Below the pieces are notes generated by a model. That model saw only the letters and a list, made by a program, of their open reading frames with translations. It was not told where the DNA came from and did not search any database. The translations under genes were made by a program, and so were the position numbers. Below, piece after piece: positions 43,383-51,821 of a stretch of 64,000 nt of DNA. Location of the stretch: the NCBI RefSeq assembly GCF_016862395.1, contig NZ_BOMW01000050.1:1-64000 (forward strand), given 5' to 3'. How positions within the stretch are numbered: position 1 is the first letter of the stretch; each line of letters starts with the position of its first letter. The stretch is from Actinoplanes siamensis. Its GTDB lineage: Bacteria > Actinomycetota > Actinomycetes > Mycobacteriales > Micromonosporaceae.

Positions 43383-44789
43383 TCAGAACGGGCCGTCCGA
43401 GGCCGCGCCGCCGTCGAAGGCCTCCTGGCGCCGGGTGAACCGGTAGGTGGCCCAGTGCATCAGCGTCACCGCGCCCGACTCGTCCCGGGTCAGCCGGAGC
43501 AGCTCGCCGGCCTCGCGCCCGGAGATCGTCCGGAGCACGTCGGGCTGGTCCGGCAGCGGCCGGAAGATCGCCGGCGGGCGGTCCCCCGGCGCCTCCGCGG
43601 CGCGCGCCTGCAGCTGCCCGTCGTGCCAGGCGAAGACGAACTCGGAGCCCTCGCTCCACCAGCGGCCCAGCACCGGCCGGTAGGGCGCCGGCGCGGGAGC
43701 GGCCACCCGCCACGGCCGGATCTCCGCGGGATCCGTCTCGACCGCGAGCCGCAGCAACTCGTGCACCAGCTCGTTGGTCTGCCCCGCGGTCCCGGAGGAG
43801 CCGAGCACCGCGCAGCCCAGCCCGCCCGGGTTGCCCTCGCCGCCGCGCCGGCCGTAGACACCGGCCAAAAAGCCCGGCATGGCGCCGTCGTGGCCGACGT
43901 GCATCACCCGCTTGCCGTCCGGGCAGAGGATCAGCCCGAGCCCGAAGCCGGCCGCCCAGAGCGTCTCGTCGGTGGTGGTCAACGGCCAGCGCATCTCGTC
44001 CAGGGTGGCCCGCCGCAGCACCCGGTCGTGACCGCCGTCCGCCAGGAAGGCCGCCCACCTGGCCATGTCCGAGGCGGTGCTCCAGAGCTGCGCGGCCGGG
44101 GACACGCCGCCCAGGTCGGGGGTCGGCTCCGGGCGGGCGGCGTCGGAGTACGCGTCGACCAGGTAGCCGACCACCGCCTCGGCCGGCCGTTCGACAGTGG
44201 TGTGCGCGAGCCCGAGCGGCTCCAGGATCCGCTCGGCGAGGATCTCCGCCCAGCTGCCGCCGCGGAGTCGCGCGACGAGCTGCCCGAGCACCGCGAGGCC
44301 GAGGTTGGAGTAGTGGTAGCGGCGCGCGTTGGGCAGCACCCGCTCGGCGCGGTCCAGCTCGGCGATCATCCGGCCGGCGTCCGGGCTGATCAGCGTGTCC
44401 CACACGTCGCCGTACGGCTCGCGCTGGTAACCGGCGGTGTGCGAGAGCAGCCGGCGGATCGTGGCGTCGCCGTGCGCCGGCACGTCGAGGTGGCGGGAGA
44501 CCGGCTGGTCGAGGTCCAGCAGCCCGTCGTCGCGGGCCTGCATGACCAGCACCGCGGTGAACGTCTTGGTGACCGAGCCGATCCGGAACCGGCTGCCCGG
44601 CCCGAGCGGGCGTTCCGGGTCGCCGGACTCGCCGACGGTGAGGACCCACGGTTCGCGGTCCGGGCGGACCAAGGCGACGCTGAGCGCCGGAATGCGGCCG
44701 TCCGCCTGAGCCCTGCGGACGGCGCGCTCGTAGCGCGGGTGCGCCTCGGCGGCCGTCGCGTCCCGGCCGGTGCCGGTCGCCGCGCTCAC
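43383..44789 (-). CDS. serine hydrolase, beta-lactamase/DD-peptidase fold
   Basis: A 468-residue protein with SxxK (SVTK, Ser72 and Lys75), YSN within RRYHYSNLGLAVLG and a third motif HDGAMPG. No signal peptide is visible, so it is probably cytoplasmic, like many class C-related esterases of this family. The C-terminal 120 residues form an extra beta domain (YRPVLGRWWSEGSEFVFAWH). GTG 44789 lies 55 bases after the HIT gene. The substrate is unknown. Confidence 0.85.
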   Translation of the reverse strand: MSAATGTGRDATAAEAHPRYERAVRRAQADGRIPALSVALVRPDREPWVLTVGESGDPERPLGPGSRFRIGSVTKTFTAVLVMQARDDGLLDLDQPVSRHLDVPAHGDATIRRLLSHTAGYQREPYGDVWDTLISPDAGRMIAELDRAERVLPNARRYHYSNLGLAVLGQLVARLRGGSWAEILAERILEPLGLAHTTVERPAEAVVGYLVDAYSDAARPEPTPDLGGVSPAAQLWSTASDMARWAAFLADGGHDRVLRRATLDEMRWPLTTTDETLWAAGFGLGLILCPDGKRVMHVGHDGAMPGFLAGVYGRRGGEGNPGGLGCAVLGSSGTAGQTNELVHELLRLAVETDPAEIRPWRVAAPAPAPYRPVLGRWWSEGSEFVFAWHDGQLQARAAEAPGDRPPAIFRPLPDQPDVLRTISGREAGELLRLTRDESGAVTLMHWATYRFTRRQEAFDGGAASDGPF

Positions 44790-44844
44790 CGGCTGGCCGC
44801 CCGGGTGGACGCGTGCGGTTGCCGCCCGGCCTCGGTCGGCGCGC

Positions 44845-45198
44845 TCACCTGCCGGCCAGCATCGGTCCGAGCGGGGCGCCGCCGACGACGTGCGCGTGCA
44901 CGTGGAAGACCTCCTGGCCGGCGTACCTCCCGGTGTTGAAGATGACCCGGAAGCCGCCCTCGGTCAGCCCCTCGGCCTGCGCGACGGCGGCCGCGGTGGC
45001 CAGCACGTCGGCGGCGGCGGACGGATTCGCGGTGGCCAGGGCCACCACGTCGGCGTGATGCTCGACCGGGATCACCAGCACGTGGGTCGGCGCCTTGGGG
45101 TCGAGGTCCCGGAAGGCCACGGTGGTGTCGGTGCGGTGCACGACGGTCGCGGGGATCTCGCCGGAGACGATGCGGCAGAACAGGCAGGAGTTGTCCAC
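44845..45198 (-). CDS. HIT (histidine triad) family protein
   Basis: A 117-residue nucleotide-binding hydrolase. It starts VDNSCLFCRIVSGEIPATVV and has the catalytic HVHAHVVGG. Members cleave adenosine phosphoramidates or related bonds. GTG 45198. It lies between rsmE and the serine hydrolase on the minus strand. Confidence 0.93.
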   Translation of the reverse strand: MDNSCLFCRIVSGEIPATVVHRTDTTVAFRDLDPKAPTHVLVIPVEHHADVVALATANPSAAADVLATAAAVAQAEGLTEGGFRVIFNTGRYAGQEVFHVHAHVVGGAPLGPMLAGR

Positions 45199-45304
45199 CT
45201 GTCGGATCTTAGGCGTGCCGGAAGTGGGCCCGAATGGGTCCGGAGAGATCACCCAGCGCTGGGAGTACGGCGGGTGCTCGGGCCCGCGAGCGAGGATCCG
45301 ACGG

Positions 45305-46039
45305 TTACCAGCGGCCGAGCCGGGCGGAGAGGACCGAGAGGGCGGCGACCCCGGCCGTCGACGTCCGCAGAACGGACCTGCCCAGCCGCACCGGCAGCGC
45401 ACCGGCCTCCCGGAAGGCGTCCAGCTCGGCGTCGCTCACGCCGCCCTCCGGGCCGACGATCAGGACGACCTCCCCGGACTCCGGCAGCGCGGCCGTGGTC
45501 AAGCGTTCGGTGACCTCCTCGTGCAGCACGAAGGCCGCGGCCGCGCCGGCGGTCCGGGCGGCGACCTGCCTGGTGGAACAGTCGGGCTCGCCGGCCACCA
45601 GCGGCAGCCAGGCGCGCCGGGCCTGCTTGGCGGCCTCGCGAGCGGTGGCCGCCCACTTGTCGCGCGCCTTGAAGCCCCGATCACCGCGCCACTGCGCCAC
45701 CGACCGGGACGCCGCCCACGGCACGATCTCGTCCACACCGACCTCGGTCATCGCCTGCACGGCCAGCTCGCCCCGGTCCCCCTTGGCGATCCCCTGCACC
45801 ACGACCAGCCGCGGGTCGGCCGCCGCCTCCCGCGACAGCTCCCTGAGCACGACGTCGACGCTGCCCTTGCCGACCGCGACGACCTCGGCGCGCGCCGTCC
45901 CACCCCGCCCGTCCGCGAGGATCAGCACCTCACCGGCACGCAGCCGCTGGACGGTGGCGGCATGATGCCCCTCCGGCCCGTCCAACGTGAACGACGATCC
46001 GGTGGGCAGGCTCTCGACCAGGAACAGCGGCGCGGACAC
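45305..46039 (-). CDS. rsmE: 16S rRNA (uracil1498-N3)-methyltransferase
   Basis: SPOUT-fold methyltransferase. The 244-residue protein has the trefoil knot in VVLIVGPEGGVSDAELDAF and LPVRLGRSVLRTSTAGVAAL. The N-terminal PUA-like domain includes GPEGHHAATVQRLRAGEVL. GTG 46039 is chosen because the residues before it do not resemble the family. It follows dnaJ in the conserved hrcA-dnaJ-rsmE order, though a terminator and a 367-base gap intervene. Confidence 0.94.
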   Translation of the reverse strand: MSAPLFLVESLPTGSSFTLDGPEGHHAATVQRLRAGEVLILADGRGGTARAEVVAVGKGSVDVVLRELSREAAADPRLVVVQGIAKGDRGELAVQAMTEVGVDEIVPWAASRSVAQWRGDRGFKARDKWAATAREAAKQARRAWLPLVAGEPDCSTRQVAARTAGAAAAFVLHEEVTERLTTAALPESGEVVLIVGPEGGVSDAELDAFREAGALPVRLGRSVLRTSTAGVAALSVLSARLGRW

Positions 46040-46406
46040 CCCCGCACGGTACCGTGCGGCGCCGGACCGGCCGCGCCTCCACCCGTCGTCGGGACGCGAC
46101 CATCCGGCCCGGCGGGCCCGGCGCCCACCCGGCCCCGCAAGCCGGCGACCTTCCGGTCCAGCACACCGGAACCCCGGTCCGGGGCACGCGCTGATACCCC
46201 GGGGGAGCCCGGCGAGGCGCGCGCTCACAGCCACAGCCGGGCAGCCCCGGCGAGGCACACCCCGAACGCGAGAATGAGGCGCGCGGGGCTGACGACGTAC
46301 CGGCGAATCGGTGTGAGCGGGAGCGAACCGCCCACCGCACCCCGGCTACAGCCCCAGGAACCGCGAAAGCGGCGGCCGAAGAGCCGCCGCTTCCGTGAAT
46401 CCCTGC
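46040..46406. other. gap between dnaJ and rsmE, no gene seen
   Basis: These 367 bases are GC-rich and contain only shadow reading frames. Near 46195-46275 there are two imperfect copies of a CCCGGCGAGGC-type word. The dnaJ terminator occupies 46367-46392. A promoter for rsmE should lie here but I cannot place it. Confidence 0.6.
46367..46392 (-). terminator. terminator after dnaJ
   Basis: A perfect 10-bp stem (46367-46376 with 46383-46392) with a six-base loop lies 14 bases after the dnaJ stop and ends in TT then C on the transcribed strand. Confidence 0.75.
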
Positions 46407-47543
46407 TCAGTGACCGTTGAAAGCGTCCCGCATCCGGCTGAAGAAGCCGCCCTGCTTGCTCAGCTCGGCCACGTCCTCACCACGGGTCTTGGCGAAGTCG
46501 CGGAGCATCCGCTCCTGATCGGCGGTCAGCTTGGTGGGCGTCTTGACGTCCAGGTGGACGAAGAGATCGCCACGGCCCTGCCCGCGCAGGTGCGGCACGC
46601 CCTTGCCCCGGATCCGCAGCGTGCTGGCCGGCTGGGTGCCCGCCTTGACCTCGATGTTCTCTTCCCCGTCGAGGGTCTTGATGGTCATCCGGGTGCCCAG
46701 CGCCGCGGCCGTCATCGGTAGCGTGACCCGGCAGTGCAGGTCGTCGCCCTTGCGCGAGTAGACGTCGTGCGGGCGCTCGTGGATCTCCACGTAGAGATCG
46801 CCGGCCGTGCCGCCGCCGGGGCCGACCTCGCCCTGCTGGGCCAGGCGGATCCGCATGCCGTCCTCGACGCCGGCCGGGATCTTGACGGTGAGCGAGCGGC
46901 GGGTGCGGATCCGGCCGTCGCCGGCGCAGGTCGGGCACGGGCTCGGGATGATCGTGCCGTGGCCCTGGCAGTTCTGGCAGGGGCGCGACGAGACCACCTG
47001 GCCGAGGAAGGTGCGCTGCACCGACTGCACCTCGCCGCGGCCGCCGCAGACCTCGCAGGTGGCCAGGTGGGTGCCGGGCGCGGTGCCGGCGCCGGAGCAC
47101 TGGGTGCAGAGCACCGCGGTGTCGACAGTGATCGGCGCCTCGACGCCGAACGCCGTCTCCACGAGGTCGAGCTCGAGACGCAGGATCGCGTCGGCGCCGG
47201 GACGGGTGCGGGGGCGCGGGCCACGGCTGCCGCCGCCGGCCGCGGTGCCGAAGAACGCGTCCATGATGTCCTGGAAGCCGACGAACGGGCCGGCGCCGCC
47301 GGGACCGCCGGGCGCGCCGCCGCCGGGGGCGAGCGGGTCACCCCCGAGGTCGACGATCTGCCGCTTCTGGTCGTCGGAGAGAACCTCGTACGCCGCGTTG
47401 ATGTCCTTGAACTTCTCGTGCGCCTCCGGATCGGGGTTGACATCCGGGTGGTACTGCCGAGCCAGTTTGCGGTAGGCGCGCTTGATCTCGTCGTCGGTGG
47501 CTTCCCGGCTCACGCCGAGAATTCCGTAGTAGTCCTTGGCCAC
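46407..47543 (-). CDS. dnaJ: molecular chaperone DnaJ
   Basis: Hsp40 partner of DnaK; this is the DnaJ2-type copy linked to hrcA. The 378-residue protein has the J domain with YHPDVNPDP (HPD), a Gly-rich linker, four CxxCxGxG zinc motifs ([32 protein letters not shown]) and the C-terminal substrate domain. GTG 47543 ([11 protein letters not shown]) is the family start; the frame stays open further up but without sense. It is 34 bases from hrcA. Confidence 0.95.
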   Translation of the reverse strand: MAKDYYGILGVSREATDDEIKRAYRKLARQYHPDVNPDPEAHEKFKDINAAYEVLSDDQKRQIVDLGGDPLAPGGGAPGGPGGAGPFVGFQDIMDAFFGTAAGGGSRGPRPRTRPGADAILRLELDLVETAFGVEAPITVDTAVLCTQCSGAGTAPGTHLATCEVCGGRGEVQSVQRTFLGQVVSSRPCQNCQGHGTIIPSPCPTCAGDGRIRTRRSLTVKIPAGVEDGMRIRLAQQGEVGPGGGTAGDLYVEIHERPHDVYSRKGDDLHCRVTLPMTAAALGTRMTIKTLDGEENIEVKAGTQPASTLRIRGKGVPHLRGQGRGDLFVHLDVKTPTKLTADQERMLRDFAKTRGEDVAELSKQGGFFSRMRDAFNGH

Positions 47544-47577
47544 GGGGTTTGGAGTCCTCAATGTCTGCGCGGATCCG

Positions 47578-48600
47578 TCAATTCTGTGCCAACAGGTCGC
47601 CAACGTAGCGTGCCACTGCACGAACAGTAGCGATGGTGCCGGGGTAGTCCATGCGGGTCGGCCCCAGCACGCCGAGCCCACCAACGATCGTGGCGCCCGG
47701 TCCGTAACCGGTGCTGACCACGGAGGCCGACCGGAGGTTGTCGATCTCGTTCTCGTCGCCGATCCGGACCCGGGTGGTGCTCGGCTCCAGGTCGCCGATC
47801 AGCTTGAGCAAGATGACCTCCTCCTCCAGCGCTTCGAGGACGGGTCGCAGCGTGCCCTGAAAGTCCAGCACACCGCCGCGAGTCAGGTTGGCCGTCCCGG
47901 CGAGCGCGAGGCGCTCCTCACTCCGCTCGACGAGCGTCTCCAGCAGCACGGTGGCCAGACATGCCATTTCGCCGCGGCGCTCCGGCGCGCACTCGTCGAC
48001 GAGTTTCTGCACCAGGGGCGGGGTGTCGGCGAGCCGCTGCCCGGCCAGTTTCTCGTTCACCCGACGCCTGAGGTCCCAGACGTCGCCCTCCGGGACCGGG
48101 CCGGGCATCTCGACCAGACGCTGCTCGACGCGGCCGGTGTCAGTGATCATCACGAGCATCAGCCGGGTGGTGGAGATCGGCACGAGCTCCAGGTGGCGCA
48201 CCGAGGAGCGGGACAGGCTCGGGTACTGCACCACGGCGACCTGGCGGGTCAGCTGGGCGAGGAGCCGGACCGTGCGATGCACCACATCGTCGAGGTCGAC
48301 GACGCCGACCATGAAGCGCTCGATGGCGCGGCGCTCGGCCGGGGTGAGCGGCTTGATCCGGGTCAGGCGGTCGACGAAGAGCCGGTAGCCGGCGTCGGTG
48401 GGCACCCGGCCGGCGCTGGTGTGCGGCTGGCGGATGTAGCCCTCCTCCTCCAGCACTGCCATGTCGTTGCGCACGGTGGCCGGGGAGACGCCGAGCTGGT
48501 GCCGCTCGACAAGCGATTTGCTGCCGACCGGCTCGCGAGTCTTCACGTAGTCCTCGACGATCGCCCGAAGCACTTCGAGCTTGCGGTCATCCAGACTCAT
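47578..48600 (-). CDS. hrcA: heat-inducible transcriptional repressor HrcA
   Basis: Represses chaperone genes through the CIRCE element. The 340-residue protein has the N-terminal winged helix ([39 protein letters not shown]) and the GAF-like dimer domain. A perfect CIRCE palindrome 14 bases upstream of its ATG indicates autoregulation together with dnaJ. Confidence 0.96.
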   Translation of the reverse strand: MSLDDRKLEVLRAIVEDYVKTREPVGSKSLVERHQLGVSPATVRNDMAVLEEEGYIRQPHTSAGRVPTDAGYRLFVDRLTRIKPLTPAERRAIERFMVGVVDLDDVVHRTVRLLAQLTRQVAVVQYPSLSRSSVRHLELVPISTTRLMLVMITDTGRVEQRLVEMPGPVPEGDVWDLRRRVNEKLAGQRLADTPPLVQKLVDECAPERRGEMACLATVLLETLVERSEERLALAGTANLTRGGVLDFQGTLRPVLEALEEEVILLKLIGDLEPSTTRVRIGDENEIDNLRSASVVSTGYGPGATIVGGLGVLGPTRMDYPGTIATVRAVARYVGDLLAQN

Positions 48601-48613
48601 ATGACCCCTCCCT

Positions 48614-48640
48614 CTGGCACTCCCGCGGACAGAGTGCCAG
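48614..48640 (-). promoter_or_regulatory. CIRCE operator
   Basis: CTGGCACTC, nine bases, GAGTGCCAG: a perfect 9-9-9 CIRCE dyad, with the outermost TTA/TAA of the consensus replaced by CTG/CAG. It lies directly upstream of hrcA-dnaJ. Confidence 0.93.
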
Positions 48641-48735
48641 TCTACGTCGCCGCTGGCTGCGGCGCGATGATCGAAATAACCCGGGCAGCGGCCGCTCTTC
48701 CGGAAGCGAAACAGTACGGCACCGGACCGCTCCCG

Positions 48736-49938
48736 TCAGGGCACGACGTCACGGATCACCGCGTCGGCCAGCAGACGCCCACGCAGCGTGAGGACCAGCC
48801 GACCGGCGTCGTAGGCGGCCGGCTCCAGCAGGCCGCCGGCCAGCGCCCGGGCGGCCGCCGGACGGTCGACCCGGTCCAGCGCGATGCCCTCGCGCAGCCG
48901 GACGCGCAGCATCACGTCCTCGACGTGGCGGTCCCCGGCGGTCAGCAGCTCCCGGCCGTGCCCCGGGGAGACACCGTCGTCCAGGCGTCCGGCGTAGGTG
49001 GCCGGATGCTTGACGTTCCACCACCGGACCCCGCCGACGTGGCTGTGCGCGCCGGGCCCCAGCCCCCACCAGTCGGCCCCGGTCCAGTACAGGAGGTTGT
49101 GCCGGCACTCGCCGTCCTTTTTCGCCCAGTTCGAGACCTCGTACCACTGGAAGCCCGCGCCGGCCAGCGTCTCCTCGGCGGCCAGGTAGCGGTCGGCGGC
49201 GACGTCGTCGGACGGGTAGGGCAGTTCGCCCCGGCGCATCCGGCCGGCCATCCGGGTGCCGTCCTCGACGATCAGCGCGTAGGCGCTGACGTGGTCCACC
49301 CCGGCGTCCACCACGGTCCGCAGCGACCTGGCGAAGTCCTCCTCGGTCTCCCCCGGCGTTCCGTAGATCAGATCGAGGTTGACGTGCTCGAATCCGGCTT
49401 CGCGGGCCTCGATGGCGGCCTGCGGAGCCCGGCCCGCGGTGTGCTTGCGGTCGAGGACCCGCAGGACGTGCGCCGCGGACGACTGCATGCCGAGCGAGAT
49501 CCGCGTGAAGCCCGCCGACCGCAGTGCCCGCAGGCCGGCCGGGTCCACGGACTCCGGGTTGGCCTCGGTGGTCACCTCGGCACCGGAGGACAGTCCCCAC
49601 GTACGGTCGATGCCCTCCAGGATCCTGCCCAGGTCCGACGGGCTCAGCAGGGTCGGGGTGCCGCCGCCGACGAACACGGTGTCCACCCGGCCCGGCTGGA
49701 TCACCTTCGCGGCCAGGTCCAGCTCCCGCAGGACGGTCGAGGCGTACTCGTCCCGGCTCGCGCCGCCGCCCAGCTCGCCCGCGGTGTACGTGTTGAAGTC
49801 GCAGTACCCGCAGCGGCTGGCGCAGAACGGCACGTGCACGTAGACCGCGAACCCGTTCGCCCCCACGTCACGGGTCGCGTCGTCGGGGAGGGACCCGTCC
49901 GGGGGAACGGGTTCGCCATCAGGGAGTGCGCCGGCCAT
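48736..49938 (-). CDS. hemW: radical SAM protein HemW (coproporphyrinogen oxidase-like)
   Basis: A 400-residue HemN/HemW-type radical SAM protein. The cluster-binding CASRCGYCDF (CxxxCxxC) is at the N-terminus, with VFVGGGTPTLLS and the later NLDLIYGTPGET strand. HemW proteins insert heme rather than oxidise coproporphyrinogen. ATG 49938 is used. It is linked to the hrcA-dnaJ region as in mycobacteria and is divergent from the enoyl-CoA hydratase gene. Confidence 0.92.
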   Translation of the reverse strand: MAGALPDGEPVPPDGSLPDDATRDVGANGFAVYVHVPFCASRCGYCDFNTYTAGELGGGASRDEYASTVLRELDLAAKVIQPGRVDTVFVGGGTPTLLSPSDLGRILEGIDRTWGLSSGAEVTTEANPESVDPAGLRALRSAGFTRISLGMQSSAAHVLRVLDRKHTAGRAPQAAIEAREAGFEHVNLDLIYGTPGETEEDFARSLRTVVDAGVDHVSAYALIVEDGTRMAGRMRRGELPYPSDDVAADRYLAAEETLAGAGFQWYEVSNWAKKDGECRHNLLYWTGADWWGLGPGAHSHVGGVRWWNVKHPATYAGRLDDGVSPGHGRELLTAGDRHVEDVMLRVRLREGIALDRVDRPAAARALAGGLLEPAAYDAGRLVLTLRGRLLADAVIRDVVP

Positions 49939-50022
49939 GCAGCAAGTGTGCCTGAGCGCCCGGACCGCCCGAGCGGGCCAGCGACCCCGGCCGGTTCCCG
50001 AACGGACGCTAAGGTGCCGGGC

Positions 50023-50796
50023 ATGGATCTGGTCCGTACCGTCACCGAGGCCGGGGTGACCACCCTCACACTGGACAGCCCCGCGAACCGCAACGCCCTC
50101 TCCCGCGCCCTGATCACCGAGCTGCTGGCCGCCCTGTCCGACGCGGCCGCCGCCGTGGAGACCCGGGTCGTCGTGCTCTCGCACACCGGCCCGGTGTTCT
50201 GCTCCGGCGCCGACCTCAAGGAGACCGCCGCCACCGAACCGGGCCAGCGCCTGCCCGTCGAGCTGATGGCCGACCTGCTCGCCGAGATCTGGGAGTTCCC
50301 CAAGCCGGTGCTGGCCCGGATCGCCGGGCCGGCCCGGGCCGGCGGGCTGGGCCTGATCGGCGCCGCCGATCTGGCTGTCTGTGCGGCCTCGGCCACCTTC
50401 GCGTTCACCGAGGTCCGGCTCGGCGTGATCCCGGCTGTGATCAGCGCCACCGTGCTGCCGCGGCTGGCCCCGCGCGCGGCGGCCGAGCTCTACCTGACCG
50501 GCGACGTCTTCGACGGCGCGCGGGCCGCCCGGATCGGCCTGGTCACCGCCGCCGTCCCGGACGAGGAGCTGGACAGCGCGGTGGCCGGATACTGCGCGTC
50601 GCTGATCCGCGGCGGGCCGCTGGCCCTGGCCGGGACCAAGGAGCTGCTGCGCCGTACGAGGTCGGCCTCGATCCGGGCCGAACTGGCCGAACTGAGTGAC
50701 CGTTCAGCCGGATATTTCACCTCCCCGGAGGGCCGTGAGGGCGTTTCCGCACGTCGTGAGAAACGTGACCCGGACTGGGTGCCGAAACAGCGATGA
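50023..50796 (+). CDS. enoyl-CoA hydratase/isomerase family protein
   Basis: A 257-residue crotonase-fold enzyme. The oxyanion hole is formed by FCSGADLKE and AGPARAGGLGLIGAADLAV, and TFAFTEVRLGVIPAVIS follows. Members hydrate or isomerise acyl-CoA esters. The exact reaction is not decidable; the second catalytic Glu of classic hydratases is not obvious. ATG 50023. It is divergent from hemW with 84 bases between. Confidence 0.88.
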   Translation: MDLVRTVTEAGVTTLTLDSPANRNALSRALITELLAALSDAAAAVETRVVVLSHTGPVFCSGADLKETAATEPGQRLPVELMADLLAEIWEFPKPVLARIAGPARAGGLGLIGAADLAVCAASATFAFTEVRLGVIPAVISATVLPRLAPRAAAELYLTGDVFDGARAARIGLVTAAVPDEELDSAVAGYCASLIRGGPLALAGTKELLRRTRSASIRAELAELSDRSAGYFTSPEGREGVSARREKRDPDWVPKQR

Positions 50797-50856
50797 TGAT
50801 CTAGGTGCGTTCGTTGTCTACGCTTGGCGTCCGATCACGGAAGGGGTACGAAACGA

Positions 50857-51705
50857 GTGAAGACGGCAGTCGGCGTGCTCGCCTCACTCGTCCTCATCGC
50901 CGTCGTCAGCGTGGTCGTCGTCCTGCACCGCGGCCCCGGCGGGATCAACCTGCCGGCCCTCGGCCCGGAGTGCACGGTCAGCGCCGACGGCGAGGTCACG
51001 CTCGACTCGGCGCAGATGGCCAACGCGGCCACGATCGCCGCGGTCGGCGTGCGCCGGGACATGCCCGAGCAGGCGGTGGTGGTCGCCCTCGCCACCGCCC
51101 TGCAGGAGTCCAAGCTGGAGAACCTGGACGGCGGTGACCGCGACTCGGTCGGCCTGTTCCAACAGCGCCCCAGCAAGGGCTGGGGCACGGTCGAGCAGAT
51201 CAAGGACCCGCGGTACGCGGCCGGCAAGTTCTACGGCGCCCTGAGGAAGGTGAAGGGCTGGGAGAAGATGCGGGTCACCGACGCGGCGCAGAAGGTGCAG
51301 CGCTCGGCGTTCCCGAACGCCTACGAGAAGTGGGCGGACGAGTCCCGCGTGCTGGCCCGCGCGCTGCTCGGCAAGGCCACCGGAGCGGTCGCCTGCACGG
51401 TCACCGGAGCTCCGGCGCTGCGCGGCGCGGCCGCTGCGGCCGCCCTGATGGCGGGCCTGAAGCTGGACTGGGGCGGGAAGCTGGACTACGCCAGCGAGGA
51501 GACGGCCGGCTTGACGGTTTCGGTCAGCAACACCAGCTCCGGCTGGCGGTACGCGCACTGGCTGGTGTCGCACGCCTCGGCCACCGGTCTCGAACGGGTA
51601 CGTTTCGGCAATCTGGAATGGCACGCCCCGGACGGAAAGTGGCAGAAAGTAACCACGGATTCTGGTGGCGACAACGGCCGCGTCGTCGCCGAAGTGTTCA
51701 GCTGA
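50857..51705 (+). CDS. membrane-anchored protein with lysozyme-like motif
   Basis: A 282-residue protein with one N-terminal helix (residues 5-24), then an extracellular part. Residues 78-112 (ALATALQESKLENL, DRDSVGLFQQRPSKGWG) match a motif widespread in actinobacterial proteins that resembles the Glu-Ser/GL-x-Q pattern of transglycosylases, with Glu84 as candidate catalytic residue. Some databases call relatives heavy metal transporters, which nothing here supports. GTG 50857 follows GGAAGGGG. Peptidoglycan binding or cleavage is inference. Confidence 0.7.
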   Translation: MKTAVGVLASLVLIAVVSVVVVLHRGPGGINLPALGPECTVSADGEVTLDSAQMANAATIAAVGVRRDMPEQAVVVALATALQESKLENLDGGDRDSVGLFQQRPSKGWGTVEQIKDPRYAAGKFYGALRKVKGWEKMRVTDAAQKVQRSAFPNAYEKWADESRVLARALLGKATGAVACTVTGAPALRGAAAAAALMAGLKLDWGGKLDYASEETAGLTVSVSNTSSGWRYAHWLVSHASATGLERVRFGNLEWHAPDGKWQKVTTDSGGDNGRVVAEVFS

Positions 51706-51821
51706 TCCCTACTCCCCGCAACTTTCGGTAACCTTTTGTAATTCATACCGGTCAAAGCGCCGTTCGCGCTGCGTATACATCGACATGGACAGTGCGCAAC
51801 CCTCCTGGTACTAAGTAGGGC

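Noticed and set aside
46040-46406. A gene between dnaJ and rsmE
   Set aside because: All open frames are Arg/Pro/Gly-rich shadows and none has a ribosome site or family resemblance.
47544-47684. Longer DnaJ start
   Set aside because: The added 47 residues run over the hrcA stop region and are not found in J-domain proteins; [10 protein letters not shown] is the standard beginning.
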